A stretch of 64,000 nucleotides of DNA from Marinobacter salinisoli (GCF_017301335.1 NZ_CP071247.1:992001-1056000), one strand, 5' to 3'; numbered from the stretch's first letter, positions 41,937 through 51,521 are shown. A program made the numbers and translations. The notes: generated from the sequence alone by a model not told the origin.

Positions 41937-42719
41937 ATGTGCGAATTGCTGGCTATGAGTGCCAATACACCCACCGACCTGTGTTTCAGTTTTACCGGGC
42001 TCACCCGCCGTGGCGGAGCGACCGGCCCCCATAAGGATGGCTGGGGCGTGGCCTTTTACGAGGGCCAGGGCGTGCGGGCTTTCCATGATGTCGATGCCAG
42101 CGCCAATTCCCGCATCGCGGAAATGGTGCAGACCCATCCGATCAAGAGTGAGGTGGCGATCTGCCATATTCGCCAGGCCAACGTGGGCAGTGTCTGCCTC
42201 GCCAACACGCATCCGTTCATTCGTGAACTCTGGGGCCGCTACTGGGTCTTCGCCCACAACGGCCAGCTGTCTGATTTCAAGTCCAGGCCGGGAATTTACG
42301 AGCCGGTCGGCAGCACGGACAGCGAAGCCCTGTTCTGCCAGATACTCAATCATCTGAGGGATCACTGCCATCGGGATTCACCGACCGAGGAACTGGTGGA
42401 TCATCTGGTCCAGCTGTCAGCCGGATTTTCCCGTCTCGGTGTCTTCAACCTGTTGCTGAGTAACGGCGACTGGCTCTTTACCTACTGCAGCACCAAGATG
42501 GCCTGCATTACCCGCCGCGCGCCGTTTGGTCCCGCCCGGCTGCGGGATGCCGATGTGATCGTCGACTTCGAATCGGAAACCACGCCCGATGATGTGGTCA
42601 GCGTCATCGTCACCGAACCGCTCACCACCGATGAAGTCTGGGATATCTATCAGCCCGGGGAATGGCGCCTCTGGCGTCGGGGTGAAGCGATCATGCAGGG
42701 GCAGGCTGCTGAGCGCTGA
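41937..42719 (+). CDS. Class II glutamine amidotransferase (YafJ-like)
   Basis: This 260-residue protein begins MCELLAMSAN, so Cys2 becomes the N-terminal nucleophile after Met removal. GLTRRGGATGPHKDGWGVAFYEG, AICHIRQANVG and FAHNGQLSDF are typical of GATase_4/YafJ. It would hydrolyse glutamine or a gamma-glutamyl compound. No synthase domain is attached, and the acceptor is unknown. Confidence 0.9.
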   Translation: MCELLAMSANTPTDLCFSFTGLTRRGGATGPHKDGWGVAFYEGQGVRAFHDVDASANSRIAEMVQTHPIKSEVAICHIRQANVGSVCLANTHPFIRELWGRYWVFAHNGQLSDFKSRPGIYEPVGSTDSEALFCQILNHLRDHCHRDSPTEELVDHLVQLSAGFSRLGVFNLLLSNGDWLFTYCSTKMACITRRAPFGPARLRDADVIVDFESETTPDDVVSVIVTEPLTTDEVWDIYQPGEWRLWRRGEAIMQGQAAER

Positions 42720-42769
42720 CGCCGGCCGGCCTGTTGTCCGGGGCACTGGAGCCGGCCAGCCAGCACGGG

Positions 42770-43675
42770 CTACTGCAATGTTGGTCGGTGGGTCGTGCGG
42801 TACTCAGGCGCGATGGCTGCCTCGATCTGCTGCCTGAACTCGGCAATCAGCGCGCTGTTGTCCTTGTCCCACGGGTGGAAGTCAGGACGGAAGTAGTCGA
42901 GCCAAATGGGAATCAGGCTCGAAAAGGTGCCGTTCCAGCCCCACATTCGCCACATCCCCCGGGCACTGTCGGCCAGTGAAAAGTTTCTGCGATCCCTGAA
43001 CACCATACGGGCGGTAAACCAGCTCGCGACCGAACCCAGAACCGCCGTGCTCAGTAACAGGTACAACGCCCGCTCGGTGTAGGTCCCGCCGGCCTGTTGG
43101 AAAACATCGTAGGCCACCGATTTGTGTTCGGTTTCCTCAATAGCGTGCCAGACCCACAGCGGCCGCATGCTGTCGTGCATTTCCTCGCGCACCCTGTCCC
43201 GCTCCAGCAGCATGTCCGCCATCATCGCGGTGATGTGTTCCAGGGCGCAGGTGATGGCCAGCTGGTGTCGCTTCGGCAGCTGCCGGATCAGATTCAGCAG
43301 GGCCTTGAGCTCTTGCTCCATGGCCTGCACGGGCATTCCCTGTTCGGCAACATGGGCGTTCATGGCATGGTGCTCCAGCGAATGCATGGCTTCCTGGCCG
43401 ATAAACCCTCTGACCGCCTCTTTCAGCTTGTTGTCCTTGATGTCGTCCCGGTAGGCACGGACGGAATCGACGAAAAACTGTTCACCCTGGGGGAACAACA
43501 CCGACAGCGCGTTCATGGTGTGGCTGACCAGGTGACTGTTGCCGACCCAGTATCTGGGCACTCCGGTGCCGAAGGTGAAACCCATGCGCTGGGGTTTGAT
43601 GGTGACATTGTCGGGGGTCTTTGAGGTTTTGCGGGCAACCGCTGCCTGTTTGTTCGCGGCGTTCGAGCTCAGCAT
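42770..43675 (-). CDS. Predicted metal-dependent hydrolase (PF10118 type)
   Basis: This 301-residue protein has three helices rich in Glu/His: GQEAMHSLEHHAMN, LEHITAMMADML and WHAIEETEHKSVAYD. The E/H pattern resembles diiron carboxylate proteins. PF10118 members (COG3687) are labelled metal-dependent hydrolases without proof. A hydrophobic segment (LYLLLSTAVLGSVASWF) may touch the membrane. It is divergent from an AraC regulator, which likely controls it. Substrate may be a lipid or hydrocarbon derivative, by neighbourhood habit only. Confidence 0.8.
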   Translation of the reverse strand: MLSSNAANKQAAVARKTSKTPDNVTIKPQRMGFTFGTGVPRYWVGNSHLVSHTMNALSVLFPQGEQFFVDSVRAYRDDIKDNKLKEAVRGFIGQEAMHSLEHHAMNAHVAEQGMPVQAMEQELKALLNLIRQLPKRHQLAITCALEHITAMMADMLLERDRVREEMHDSMRPLWVWHAIEETEHKSVAYDVFQQAGGTYTERALYLLLSTAVLGSVASWFTARMVFRDRRNFSLADSARGMWRMWGWNGTFSSLIPIWLDYFRPDFHPWDKDNSALIAEFRQQIEAAIAPEYRTTHRPTLQ

Positions 43676-43892
43676 GTGGCTACTCCCTTCGTGGCTGATG
43701 TCATAGCCTGAGTCTGGGCAAGTCCAGCCGGGGAAGGAATGCGATAAGGGGACGGTTGTCGTTCAGGATGGGCCACGGCCGGCCAATTGACTGGATTGAC
43801 GCACTGCGACTCGGCGCGTCCCACTGTGGTGCCTGGCGGGGTTTGGTAGAGTCCTGATTTTGTATGTCACACAGCACCGGGAAGCCATCATC

Positions 43893-44999
43893 ATGACCAG
43901 AACCGGACCGGACAAAGAGCGGCGGATACCCGGATTGTCCCTTGTTCCCGGTGTCTACATGAAGGTCCTGGCCGAGACCGTTCGCCGGCTGGGGCACAAC
44001 GACCGGCTCATGTTTGCGGGCCTGAATCTCGCTCCGGCTGACCTGAAATCAACCGACAGCCGGGTGTTCGCCACCGATGCTATTGTGCTGGCCCAGCGTG
44101 CGCTTGAACTGGCCGGCTCCGACGGACTGAGTTTTGCGCTGGCCCGGGAGCTTCGGCTTACCATCCACGGCACCCTGGGGTTTGCGGCCCTGACCAGCCC
44201 GACATTCTCCACTGCCCTGGCCTCGGTGCAGCGTTACCTGCAGTTGCGCGCGCCTTTTTTGACCATGGACTATGCCACCACCGGCGATCAGGTCCTGGTG
44301 TATCTGCACTCGGAAGCCGGCGTGCCAGAGCTGTATCGGTTCCTGCTGGAAACGGTCAGCGCCACGCTGATCTATCTGACCGAGCAGCTATTGGATCGCG
44401 ACATCGCCGAGCAGCGGGGGCTGATTCTGGCGCGCGGCCAGCTACCCGGGGTGAGTGTGCGCCTGCGGGCGCCGGAACCCTCTTATTACCGTCGATTTGC
44501 GGACCAGTTGCCGGTGCGCGTTGAATACGGGCAGCCCGAGGACATGCTGGTGTTTCCGAGGGAGTTGATGGCTGTGCCCATGCGCCTGGCTGACGCGGAT
44601 GCATCCCGTATGGCGAGGGAGCAGTGTGAGCTTGAACTGCAGACAGCGTTGAGAGAACAGGGCGATATCAGCCTGGCGATTCGCAACATGTTGCGCATGA
44701 TGCCCGGCCCCTTGCCGGCCCTGGAGGCCACCGCCGAGCGCTTTTATGTGTCGTCGCGGACGCTGAAGCGGCGGCTGGCGGAACGGGACACCAGTTACCG
44801 GGAAATCGTCGAGAGTGTGCTCAAAGACCGGGCCATGCAGTTGCTGCGCTACACCAACAAATCGGTAACCGAGATCGCCTACGAACTGGGCTATGCGGAC
44901 CTTTCAAATTTCAGCCGGGCATTTCGCAAGTGGACGGGCAAATCGGCCAGTGAGTTCCGGGATACCGATGCCGATCCGGCGCCGGAGCTCGGGCCCTGA
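43893..44999 (+). CDS. AraC family transcriptional regulator
   Basis: This 368-residue protein has an N-terminal ligand-binding domain of the arabinose-binding-domain type seen in OruR-like regulators (residues 20-215). Two C-terminal HTH motifs follow (YVSSRTLKRRLAERDTSYREIVES; SVTEIAYELGYADLSNFSRAFRKWTG). The ATG at 43893 is chosen over an upstream in-frame codon. It is divergent from the PF10118 gene with a 217-base gap, suggesting local activation. The inducer is unknown. Confidence 0.9.
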   Translation: MTRTGPDKERRIPGLSLVPGVYMKVLAETVRRLGHNDRLMFAGLNLAPADLKSTDSRVFATDAIVLAQRALELAGSDGLSFALARELRLTIHGTLGFAALTSPTFSTALASVQRYLQLRAPFLTMDYATTGDQVLVYLHSEAGVPELYRFLLETVSATLIYLTEQLLDRDIAEQRGLILARGQLPGVSVRLRAPEPSYYRRFADQLPVRVEYGQPEDMLVFPRELMAVPMRLADADASRMAREQCELELQTALREQGDISLAIRNMLRMMPGPLPALEATAERFYVSSRTLKRRLAERDTSYREIVESVLKDRAMQLLRYTNKSVTEIAYELGYADLSNFSRAFRKWTGKSASEFRDTDADPAPELGP

Positions 45000-45093
45000 C
45001 TTGGTGTATGCTTTGAAGGCGCGCCATGACCTTGCGGAATGCCCCCGGTGCACCCATATAACTAGTTGAATCCAATGATTATCAGGACGTGTT

Positions 45094-45510
45094 ATGACCA
45101 GCGACTTAGACGTGAAGGATACGCACAGCAAACTGTTCGGGTACCTGCTCTGGATCTTCGGCTTTCTGGGCTCCCATCGGTTCTACTACGGTAAGCCGAT
45201 AACCGGGACCATCTGGTTCTTTACCCTGGGGCTGCTGTTCGTGGGCTGGATCATCGATCTGTTCCTGATCCCGGCCATGGACCGGGAAGCCGATATCCGC
45301 TTCCGCAGCGGGGAGGTTAACTACAACATTGGCTGGCTGCTGCTGACGTTTACGGGCGTCTTCGGCCTGCACCGCATGTACATGGGCAAGTGGATCAGCG
45401 GCATCATCTACCTGCTCACCGGCGGCCTGTTCCTGCTCGGTGTGCTGTACGATTTCTGGACCCTGAACGATCAGATTTCCGTCCGCAACCGGGAGCGGCG
45501 CTTCGACTGA
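45094..45510 (+). CDS. TM2-domain membrane protein
   Basis: This 138-residue protein has two TM2 repeats: FGYLLWIFGFLGSHRFYYGKPITGTIWFFTLGLLFVGWIIDLF and WLLLTFTGVFGLHRMYMGKWISGIIYLLTGGLFLLGVLYDFWTL. It is an inner membrane protein of unknown function. It converges with the wax ester synthase gene, stop to stop with no gap. Confidence 0.88.
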   Translation: MTSDLDVKDTHSKLFGYLLWIFGFLGSHRFYYGKPITGTIWFFTLGLLFVGWIIDLFLIPAMDREADIRFRSGEVNYNIGWLLLTFTGVFGLHRMYMGKWISGIIYLLTGGLFLLGVLYDFWTLNDQISVRNRERRFD

Positions 45511-46875
45511 CTACAGTCCGGCCGCCTGCTCCAGCTCTTCCAGCCCCTGCTCCAGCCCATCCAGCATCCGCTGCAGGCTGGGCAGGGTTCGCCGACAACC
45601 GATCAGGCCGAACTCCACCTGATCGTGGTAGCTGGTGAGGGTCATGTTCAAAGCCAGTCGATCCATGGCGATGGACACCGGGTACATGCCTTCCAGCTTG
45701 GCGCCATTCCAGTATTGTGGCTCTTTCGGGCCGGGAACGTTTGAAATCACCACGTTAAAGGTTTGCCAGTTGGGCGCCATACCGGTCAACAGGTGAAACG
45801 CGGCCGGTGCCATCATCAGCGCGGTGTAGTTGATGATTTCCTCGGACGACATCTGGGCGTAGCGATCCTTGGCCTGCTGGACCTCCCGGTGAATATGCAT
45901 CAAGCGCTGCACCGGGTCCGCCAGATCGGTACCGAGCGAGGCCAGAATAATGCCCACCTGATTGCCCTCGGCGCTGTCGTCGTGGCGCAGGGACACCGGT
46001 ACCATGGCCACCAGTGGCTTTTCAGGCAGGGCGTCACGGTTCATCAGGTATACCCGCAGCGCGGTGGCACACATGGCCATCACCACGTCGTTCACGGTGG
46101 TGCTGTAGGCGTGGCAGACCCGTCGGATTCGCGCCATGCGGTAGGACTGCGCGGCAAAGCGGCGGGAACCGGTGATTTTCTGGTTCAGAACGCTTCGGGG
46201 CGCATGGAAGATGGAGTCGTAGACGGGATTCTTCCGGGCTTCATTCACCGAGCGCAGTATTTCCCGGGCGACTGCCGGCACGGTGCCCAATTGCTTGCCG
46301 GACTCCCCCACCCAGTAACGCAGCGTTCGCCACAGCGTCGATTCCTGAGGTTCCCGGTGATGAGCGGATTGCGGCAGATCCCAGATCGGCGGCATGTTGC
46401 GCTGGCCCGGGTCCGTCGACAACATGCGGCGTATCAGGCACATGGCCGACATGCCGTCGACCAGAGCGTGATGTACCTTGATGTACAGGGCAAACTGCCG
46501 GTCCTGCAGGCCCTCGATCAGGTGAAATTCCCACAGCGGCCGTTCCCGGTCCATCAGATGCGAGTGCTCGGCGGAAATGAACGTCAGCAGCTCCCGGATT
46601 CGTCCCGGCGTCGGTAACGCCTCGAAGCGGAAGTGGTGTTCCAGATCCAGATGCTCGTCGTGCACCCACACCGGCTGGGCCAGCCGGGTATCCAGCCGGC
46701 GGTCAAACGGTGGCGTCACGTGGCTGTGCTGGCGGAGCTGCTCGGCCAGCTGGGCGACGTAATCATCGGGCGCGTCGTCAGGAAAGGAAAACAGCTGAAG
46801 CCCGCCGACGTGCATCGGTTGCTGGCGTTTTTCGAGCCAGAGGAACAGCTGGTCGGTGGGGCTGAGAGGTTTCAA
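45511..46875 (-). CDS. Wax ester synthase/diacylglycerol acyltransferase (WS1-like)
   Basis: This 454-residue WS/DGAT has the active-site motif HHALVDG (HHxxxDG), PTDQLFLWLEKRQQPMHVGGLQLF, the conserved PLW and ISNVPGP. The C-terminal segment ALNMTLTSYHDQVEFGLIGC is also typical. It closely resembles what I remember of Marinobacter hydrocarbonoclasticus WS1, which joins fatty alcohols to acyl-CoA for storage wax esters. The start is TTG (KPLSPTD follows) with AAGGA seven bases upstream; no in-frame ATG fits. It is the main taxonomic clue in the window. Confidence 0.95.
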   Translation of the reverse strand: MKPLSPTDQLFLWLEKRQQPMHVGGLQLFSFPDDAPDDYVAQLAEQLRQHSHVTPPFDRRLDTRLAQPVWVHDEHLDLEHHFRFEALPTPGRIRELLTFISAEHSHLMDRERPLWEFHLIEGLQDRQFALYIKVHHALVDGMSAMCLIRRMLSTDPGQRNMPPIWDLPQSAHHREPQESTLWRTLRYWVGESGKQLGTVPAVAREILRSVNEARKNPVYDSIFHAPRSVLNQKITGSRRFAAQSYRMARIRRVCHAYSTTVNDVVMAMCATALRVYLMNRDALPEKPLVAMVPVSLRHDDSAEGNQVGIILASLGTDLADPVQRLMHIHREVQQAKDRYAQMSSEEIINYTALMMAPAAFHLLTGMAPNWQTFNVVISNVPGPKEPQYWNGAKLEGMYPVSIAMDRLALNMTLTSYHDQVEFGLIGCRRTLPSLQRMLDGLEQGLEELEQAAGL

Positions 46876-47043
46876 GCGACGATCCTTGTTCTGGTTTTGG
46901 TCAGGCTAAGTAGGATGTTAGCCCATGGGCCGGTGGCCGAACATTGACCGGTGCGCAGAATCGAGGGTTTCTGTCGGTCAGGTCTGAACTAAGCTTCAGG
47001 TCGTAGCAGTTAACCAGGGAAATCAATCTGTAAGGGGACATCT

Positions 47044-47361
47044 GTGCGACCAGGGTCGGGAGGACGGAAGGCGATGACCGGGCGCCGGGCCGGCGGGGCC
47101 GGAATGTTGCTCGTGCTGATGGCACTGGCGGCTGCAGCAAGTCCAGTCGGTCGGTGCACACACCGGATGCCGCCGCCGCTGGTGTTTCTGCCGGGCGAGG
47201 GTACCGAGTTGTATCGGGGCGTGGGCGCGATCGTGCTGTTCGGTCTGATGGGTGCGGCCATCGTAACCGTAACCTTCCTGCCAGCACTGGCAATCGTGGT
47301 GCTGTCGATGCGCAACCGCGCCGGCCCGGATGAAACTGCCATGCCCTCTCTGGCGCGCTGA
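47044..47361 (+). pseudogene. Probable remnant of an RND efflux pump C-terminus
   Basis: This open frame of 105 residues contains LVFLPGEGTELYRGVGAIV and LFGLMGAAIVTVTFLPALA. These are typical of the last two membrane helices of RND (AcrB/HAE-type) transporters, where about 1,000 residues should precede them. The upstream part (VLMALAAAAS then SPVGRCTHR) looks disrupted compared with the usual ALAAALGLLPLVF. The rest of the pump is absent. It could also be a small expressed protein, but decay is more likely. It converges with nirD. Confidence 0.6.
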
Positions 47362-47364
47362 GGC

Positions 47365-47733
47365 TCAGGCGGTCTCCGCCGCCACAACCTCGGCCGGCAC
47401 CTCCACAATCACGTCCTCACCGTTCAAATGCACCGCAAAGGTGGGGACCCGGACGCTGTCATCTTCCAGGCAAACGCCACTACGGAGGTCGAAGTGCTGC
47501 TTGTAGATGGGCGAGGCCACCACCAGATGCCCCTTCAGATCGCCGGTGATGCCCCGGGCCAGCACGTTCGCGCCGGAGAAGGGGTCGTGATGGCTGATCG
47601 CGTACAGTGACGGCGTCTGTGCCGGCAGGTAGAAGATGGCCACCGGACCGGCCGGGGTCCAGACCGCGACGCCGGACTCGGGAATCAGGTCCTGCACCTC
47701 GCATACGCGGTAGCGTTGAGTGTTGTTGCTCAT
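47365..47733 (-). CDS. nirD: Nitrite reductase small subunit
   Basis: This 122-residue Rieske-fold protein (YRVCEVQDLIPESGVAVWTPAGPVAIFYLP; SPIYKQHFDLRSGVCLED) lacks the Cys/His cluster ligands, as is normal for NirD. It is needed with NirB for NADH-dependent reduction of nitrite to ammonium in the cytoplasm. CAGGAGACTCCCC precedes the ATG. It is the last gene of the nasB-like-nirB-nirD operon. Confidence 0.94.
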   Translation of the reverse strand: MSNNTQRYRVCEVQDLIPESGVAVWTPAGPVAIFYLPAQTPSLYAISHHDPFSGANVLARGITGDLKGHLVVASPIYKQHFDLRSGVCLEDDSVRVPTFAVHLNGEDVIVEVPAEVVAAETA

Positions 47734-47751
47734 GGGGAGTCTCCTGTGAAC

Positions 47752-50259
47752 TTAAGCGGGATCAGCGAGCGGCCGTCTCTGGCCGCGTTCTTCGGCCCAC
47801 TGCTGAACCGGGTCTTTCTGTGCCGGCGCATTGACGAACTCCCGGAAGCGCTTGCGCTGATCCGGATTCTCGACGGCGGTTTTCCACTCGCACTGATAGG
47901 TGCTGACGATGTCGGCCATGTGCTGGTCAAGCTCGGCGCAGATGCCCAGGCTGTCTTCCAGAACCACCTGCTTCAGGTATTCCAGGCCGCCCTCGAGGTT
48001 TTCCATCCACACGCTGGTGCGTTGCAGGCGATCCGCGGTGCGCACGTAAAACATCACTACCCGGTCGATGGTGCGAATCAGCTCTTCGTCAGTCAGATCC
48101 GTGGCGAACAGGTCGGCGTGGCGCGGGCGCATACCGCCGTTGCCGCAGACGTACAGGTTCCAGCCCTTGTCGGTGGCGATCACACCGAAGTCCTTGCTCT
48201 GGGCTTCGGCGCACTCGCGGGCACAGCCGGATACCGCCATTTTTACCTTGTGGGGCGCGCGCAGGCCCTTGTAGCGGTTCTCGATCTCGATCGCCATGCC
48301 CACGCTGTCCTGCACGCCGTAACGGCACCAGGTGCTGCCGACGCAGGACTTCACCGTGCGCAGGGCCTTGCCGTAGGCGTGGCCGGTCTCAAAACCGGCG
48401 GCGATGAGTTTTTCCCAGATTTCCGGCAGTTCGCTCAGGGTGGCGCCGAACAGGTCAATGCGCTGGCCGCCGGTGATTTTGGTATACAGGTCGTATTCCT
48501 TGGCCACCTGGCCCAGCACCATCAGTTTGTCCGGAGTGATTTCGCCGCCGGGCACCCGTGGCACGATGGAGTAGGTGCCGTTCTTCTGCATGTTGGCCAT
48601 GAAGGTGTCGTTGGTGTCCTGCAGCGGCACGTGGTCGGTGGCCAGGATATGCTCGTTCCAGCAGGAGGCCAGGATGGACGCCACGGCCGGCTTGCAGATG
48701 TCGCAGCCATGGCCCTTGCCGTGCTGGCTGATCAGGGTCCCGAAGGTGCGGATGCCGTTCACTTTCACCAGGTGGAACAGCTCCTGACGGGTGTACGGGA
48801 AGTGCTCGCACAGATCCTTGCTGACCTCGACGCCGCGTTTGGCCAGTTCACTGTCGACCACGGTCTTGAGCAGGGCGGTACAGCCGCCGCAACCGGTGCT
48901 GGCCCTGGTTTCGCCCTTGACGCTGGCCAGATCTGAGCAGCCGGCGTCGATGGCACCGCAGATATCACCTTTGGTGACGTTATGGCAGGAGCAGATGGCG
49001 GCCGTATCCGGCAGGGCATCCGGGCCGAGGGTCGGGGCGTCACCCTGGCCTTCAGGCAAAATCAGGCTTTCCGGGGCTTCGGGCAGGTCGATGCCGTTGA
49101 GGGCGTATTGCAGCAGGGTATCGTACTTGCTGTTATCCCCCACCAGAATGGCACCCAGCAGTTTCCTGCCATCGGCGCTGACCACCATGCGGCGGTAGTA
49201 ACCGGCTTGTTCGTCGTTGAAGCGAATGCTGCGGGAGCCCGGGGTTTGCCCGTGGGCATCGCCAATGGAGCCGACGTCCACCCCCAGCAGCTTGAGCTTG
49301 GTGCTCATATCGGCGCCGGTGAAGGCTGCGTCCGGATCCTTGTTGAGCGCCCCTGACAGGGTGCGGGCCATGGTGTAGCCCGGCGCCACCAGACCAAAGA
49401 TACGCTGGTTCCAGAGCGCACACTCGCCGATGGCGTGAATGTGTGGATCGGAGGTGGTGCACTGATTGTTGACCACGATGCCACCCCGCTCACCCACGTC
49501 CAGGCCACTGGCCCGGGCCAGGGTATCCTGGGGCCGGATGCCGGCGGAGAACACGATCAGGTCGGTTTCCAGATTGGTATCGTCGCTGAAGTTCATGCGC
49601 AGACGGGCGGCTTCACCCTCGACGATGGCAGTGGTGGCCTTCTCGGTGTGCACCGACACGCCCAGATCCTCGATCTTCTGCCGCAGCAGGGCACCACCAT
49701 CGGCATCCAGCTGCACCGGCATCAGGCGCGGCGCGAACTCCACCACATGGGCTTCAAGGCCAAGGCTTTTGAGCGCGTTGGCGGCTTCCAGTCCGAGCAG
49801 GCCGCCGCCCACCACCACGCCAGTTTTACCGCCCTCGGCGCTGGCCCGAATGGCGTCGAGATCTTCGAGAGTTCGGTAGACGAAACAGTGTTCCCGGTCG
49901 TGGCCGTCGATCGGCGGTACGAAGGGATAGGAACCGGTGGCCAGAACCAGCTCGTCGTAGGGGTATTCTCCTTGGGATGTGGCGACCACCCGGTGTTCAC
50001 GGTCGATGCCGGTGACCTGCTCATCCAAATGCAGGTCGATGTCCTTGTCCCGGTACCAGTCAGCCGTGCCCATGGCCAGGTCGGCATGGCTGGAACCGGC
50101 AAAGTATTCCGACAGGTGAACACGATCATAAGCCAGTAGTTTTTCCTCGCCGAACACCAGAATCCGGTAGCCCGTTGCGGCATCGCTGGCTACAAACTGC
50201 TCCAGGAAGTGATGGCCAACCATGCCATTGCCAACCACGATCAGGTTCTTTTTCGTCAT
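47752..50259 (-). CDS. nirB: NADH-dependent nitrite reductase large subunit
   Basis: This 835-residue protein has an N-terminal FAD/NAD domain (LIVVGNGMVGHHFLEQF; VVVGGGLLGLEAANALKSLG). A BFD-type [2Fe-2S] segment follows (AAICSCHNVTKGDICGAI...STGCGGCTALLK). The siroheme/[4Fe-4S] domain has Cys ligands in SCVGSTWCRYG and VSGCARECAEA. It reduces nitrite to ammonium with six electrons. GAGAGAGGACATTATC precedes the ATG at 50259. Its start lies 29 bases after the nasB-like stop, so it shares that operon's promoter and leader. Confidence 0.96.
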   Translation of the reverse strand: MTKKNLIVVGNGMVGHHFLEQFVASDAATGYRILVFGEEKLLAYDRVHLSEYFAGSSHADLAMGTADWYRDKDIDLHLDEQVTGIDREHRVVATSQGEYPYDELVLATGSYPFVPPIDGHDREHCFVYRTLEDLDAIRASAEGGKTGVVVGGGLLGLEAANALKSLGLEAHVVEFAPRLMPVQLDADGGALLRQKIEDLGVSVHTEKATTAIVEGEAARLRMNFSDDTNLETDLIVFSAGIRPQDTLARASGLDVGERGGIVVNNQCTTSDPHIHAIGECALWNQRIFGLVAPGYTMARTLSGALNKDPDAAFTGADMSTKLKLLGVDVGSIGDAHGQTPGSRSIRFNDEQAGYYRRMVVSADGRKLLGAILVGDNSKYDTLLQYALNGIDLPEAPESLILPEGQGDAPTLGPDALPDTAAICSCHNVTKGDICGAIDAGCSDLASVKGETRASTGCGGCTALLKTVVDSELAKRGVEVSKDLCEHFPYTRQELFHLVKVNGIRTFGTLISQHGKGHGCDICKPAVASILASCWNEHILATDHVPLQDTNDTFMANMQKNGTYSIVPRVPGGEITPDKLMVLGQVAKEYDLYTKITGGQRIDLFGATLSELPEIWEKLIAAGFETGHAYGKALRTVKSCVGSTWCRYGVQDSVGMAIEIENRYKGLRAPHKVKMAVSGCARECAEAQSKDFGVIATDKGWNLYVCGNGGMRPRHADLFATDLTDEELIRTIDRVVMFYVRTADRLQRTSVWMENLEGGLEYLKQVVLEDSLGICAELDQHMADIVSTYQCEWKTAVENPDQRKRFREFVNAPAQKDPVQQWAEERGQRRPLADPA

Positions 50260-50288
50260 GATAATGTCCTCTCTCATCGGCGGGCGGT

Positions 50289-51521
50289 TCAGGCCGCCGC
50301 CTCGCAAAACGGTTTGCCAAAGGGCAGCTGGGCCCGGAATGACCCGACCTCGGTTTGTTCCTTGATCAGCTCCTGGTACCAGGCGCCTGCGCTGGTGTCG
50401 CCCAGCAGCACAGCGCCCACCAGGCGATGGTCGCGAATCATCAGGTGGCCGTAGGTGGCGGTCTCCAGATCCCGCCAGGTCAGGGATTCGGTGCGCTCGT
50501 CGGGTTGTTGCAGGCCGCAGGAGAACACCGGCAGGCCACTGATTTTCAGGCGAGTGGACAGCACAGCGCTCTCAAACGCCGAGGGGCTCTTTGAGTCGCG
50601 CAGGACATCAGCCAGCACCCGCGCCTGCTGGTAACCGGGTTCCACCAGTCCGAAGGTTTCGCCGCCCACCTCGCAGCATTCCCCGAGCGCGTAGATAGCG
50701 GGATCGCTGGTCTGCATCCGCCGGTTGACCCGGATGCCCCGGCCACATGCCAGGCCGGCGGCTTGGGCCAGTTCGCGGTTGGGCACGATGCCGGTGGCGA
50801 TGACCACCAGGTCGGTGCTGATCAGGGTTTGATCGGCCAGCTGCACCGCATGAACATCGTCGGTGCCCAGAATTCGGATCGGCGCGGAGTGGGTCAGAAT
50901 GTCCAGCCCGCGGCCGCTGAGTTGTTCGGCCAGTATCTCTCCGCCGGTGCGGTCCAGTTGCCGGTTCAGCAGGTGTCCGGAGCGGTGCAGAACGGTCACC
51001 GACAGGCCAAGCCGCTGCATGCCATCGGCCGCTTCCAGTCCCAGAAAACCGCCACCCACCACCACGGCACGGCGTCGGTGCTCGCGTTGCTCGATGAGTC
51101 GCCGGGCGTCGCCGAGGTCGCGGAAGTAGCTCACCCCGTGCAGATCTTCGCCGGCAATTCCCAGACTGGCGGGTCGGGAGCCAGTGGCGAGCACCAGGGT
51201 GTGGTAGGGCTGGGTACGACCGGTGCTGGTGGTGACGGTGCGGGCGCTGCGATCGATGTCGTTGACCCATTCGGCGCAGTGAACCCGGATACCCCGGGCG
51301 TCAAACCAGTCATCCGGCTGCAGCGCCAGACTGGCTTCGTCCGCCTCTCCGCTGAGCAGCGCCGGCAACTGGATTCGGTTGTAGGCACGCTGAGGCTCGC
51401 CACTGAACACCACGATGTTCTGAAACGGCGCCCCGGCGTCTGCCGTCAGTTCCTCCAGGAATCGCTGGGCCACCATGCCGTGGCCGCAGACGATCAGGGT
51501 GCGCTCGTTGTTCCGGTTCAT
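50289..51521 (-). CDS. NasB-like NAD(P)H:FAD electron-transfer subunit of nitrate/nitrite assimilation
   Basis: This 410-residue protein resembles the N-terminal half of NirB: TLIVCGHGMVAQRFLEELTADAG, LPALLSGEADEASLALQP, VVVGGGFLGLEAADGMQRLG and AIYALGECCEVGG. It has FAD and NAD(P)H motifs but no BFD [2Fe-2S] or siroheme domain. It probably passes NAD(P)H electrons to NasA, which carries its own C-terminal BFD domain. It is the first gene of the operon, behind a sigma-54 promoter and a leader terminator. Confidence 0.85.
   Translation of the reverse strand: MNRNNERTLIVCGHGMVAQRFLEELTADAGAPFQNIVVFSGEPQRAYNRIQLPALLSGEADEASLALQPDDWFDARGIRVHCAEWVNDIDRSARTVTTSTGRTQPYHTLVLATGSRPASLGIAGEDLHGVSYFRDLGDARRLIEQREHRRRAVVVGGGFLGLEAADGMQRLGLSVTVLHRSGHLLNRQLDRTGGEILAEQLSGRGLDILTHSAPIRILGTDDVHAVQLADQTLISTDLVVIATGIVPNRELAQAAGLACGRGIRVNRRMQTSDPAIYALGECCEVGGETFGLVEPGYQQARVLADVLRDSKSPSAFESAVLSTRLKISGLPVFSCGLQQPDERTESLTWRDLETATYGHLMIRDHRLVGAVLLGDTSAGAWYQELIKEQTEVGSFRAQLPFGKPFCEAAA

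Noticed and set aside
47365-47733. NirD as a broken Rieske protein because cluster ligands are missing
   Set aside because: Loss of these ligands is normal for NirD, and the gene is intact in its usual operon.
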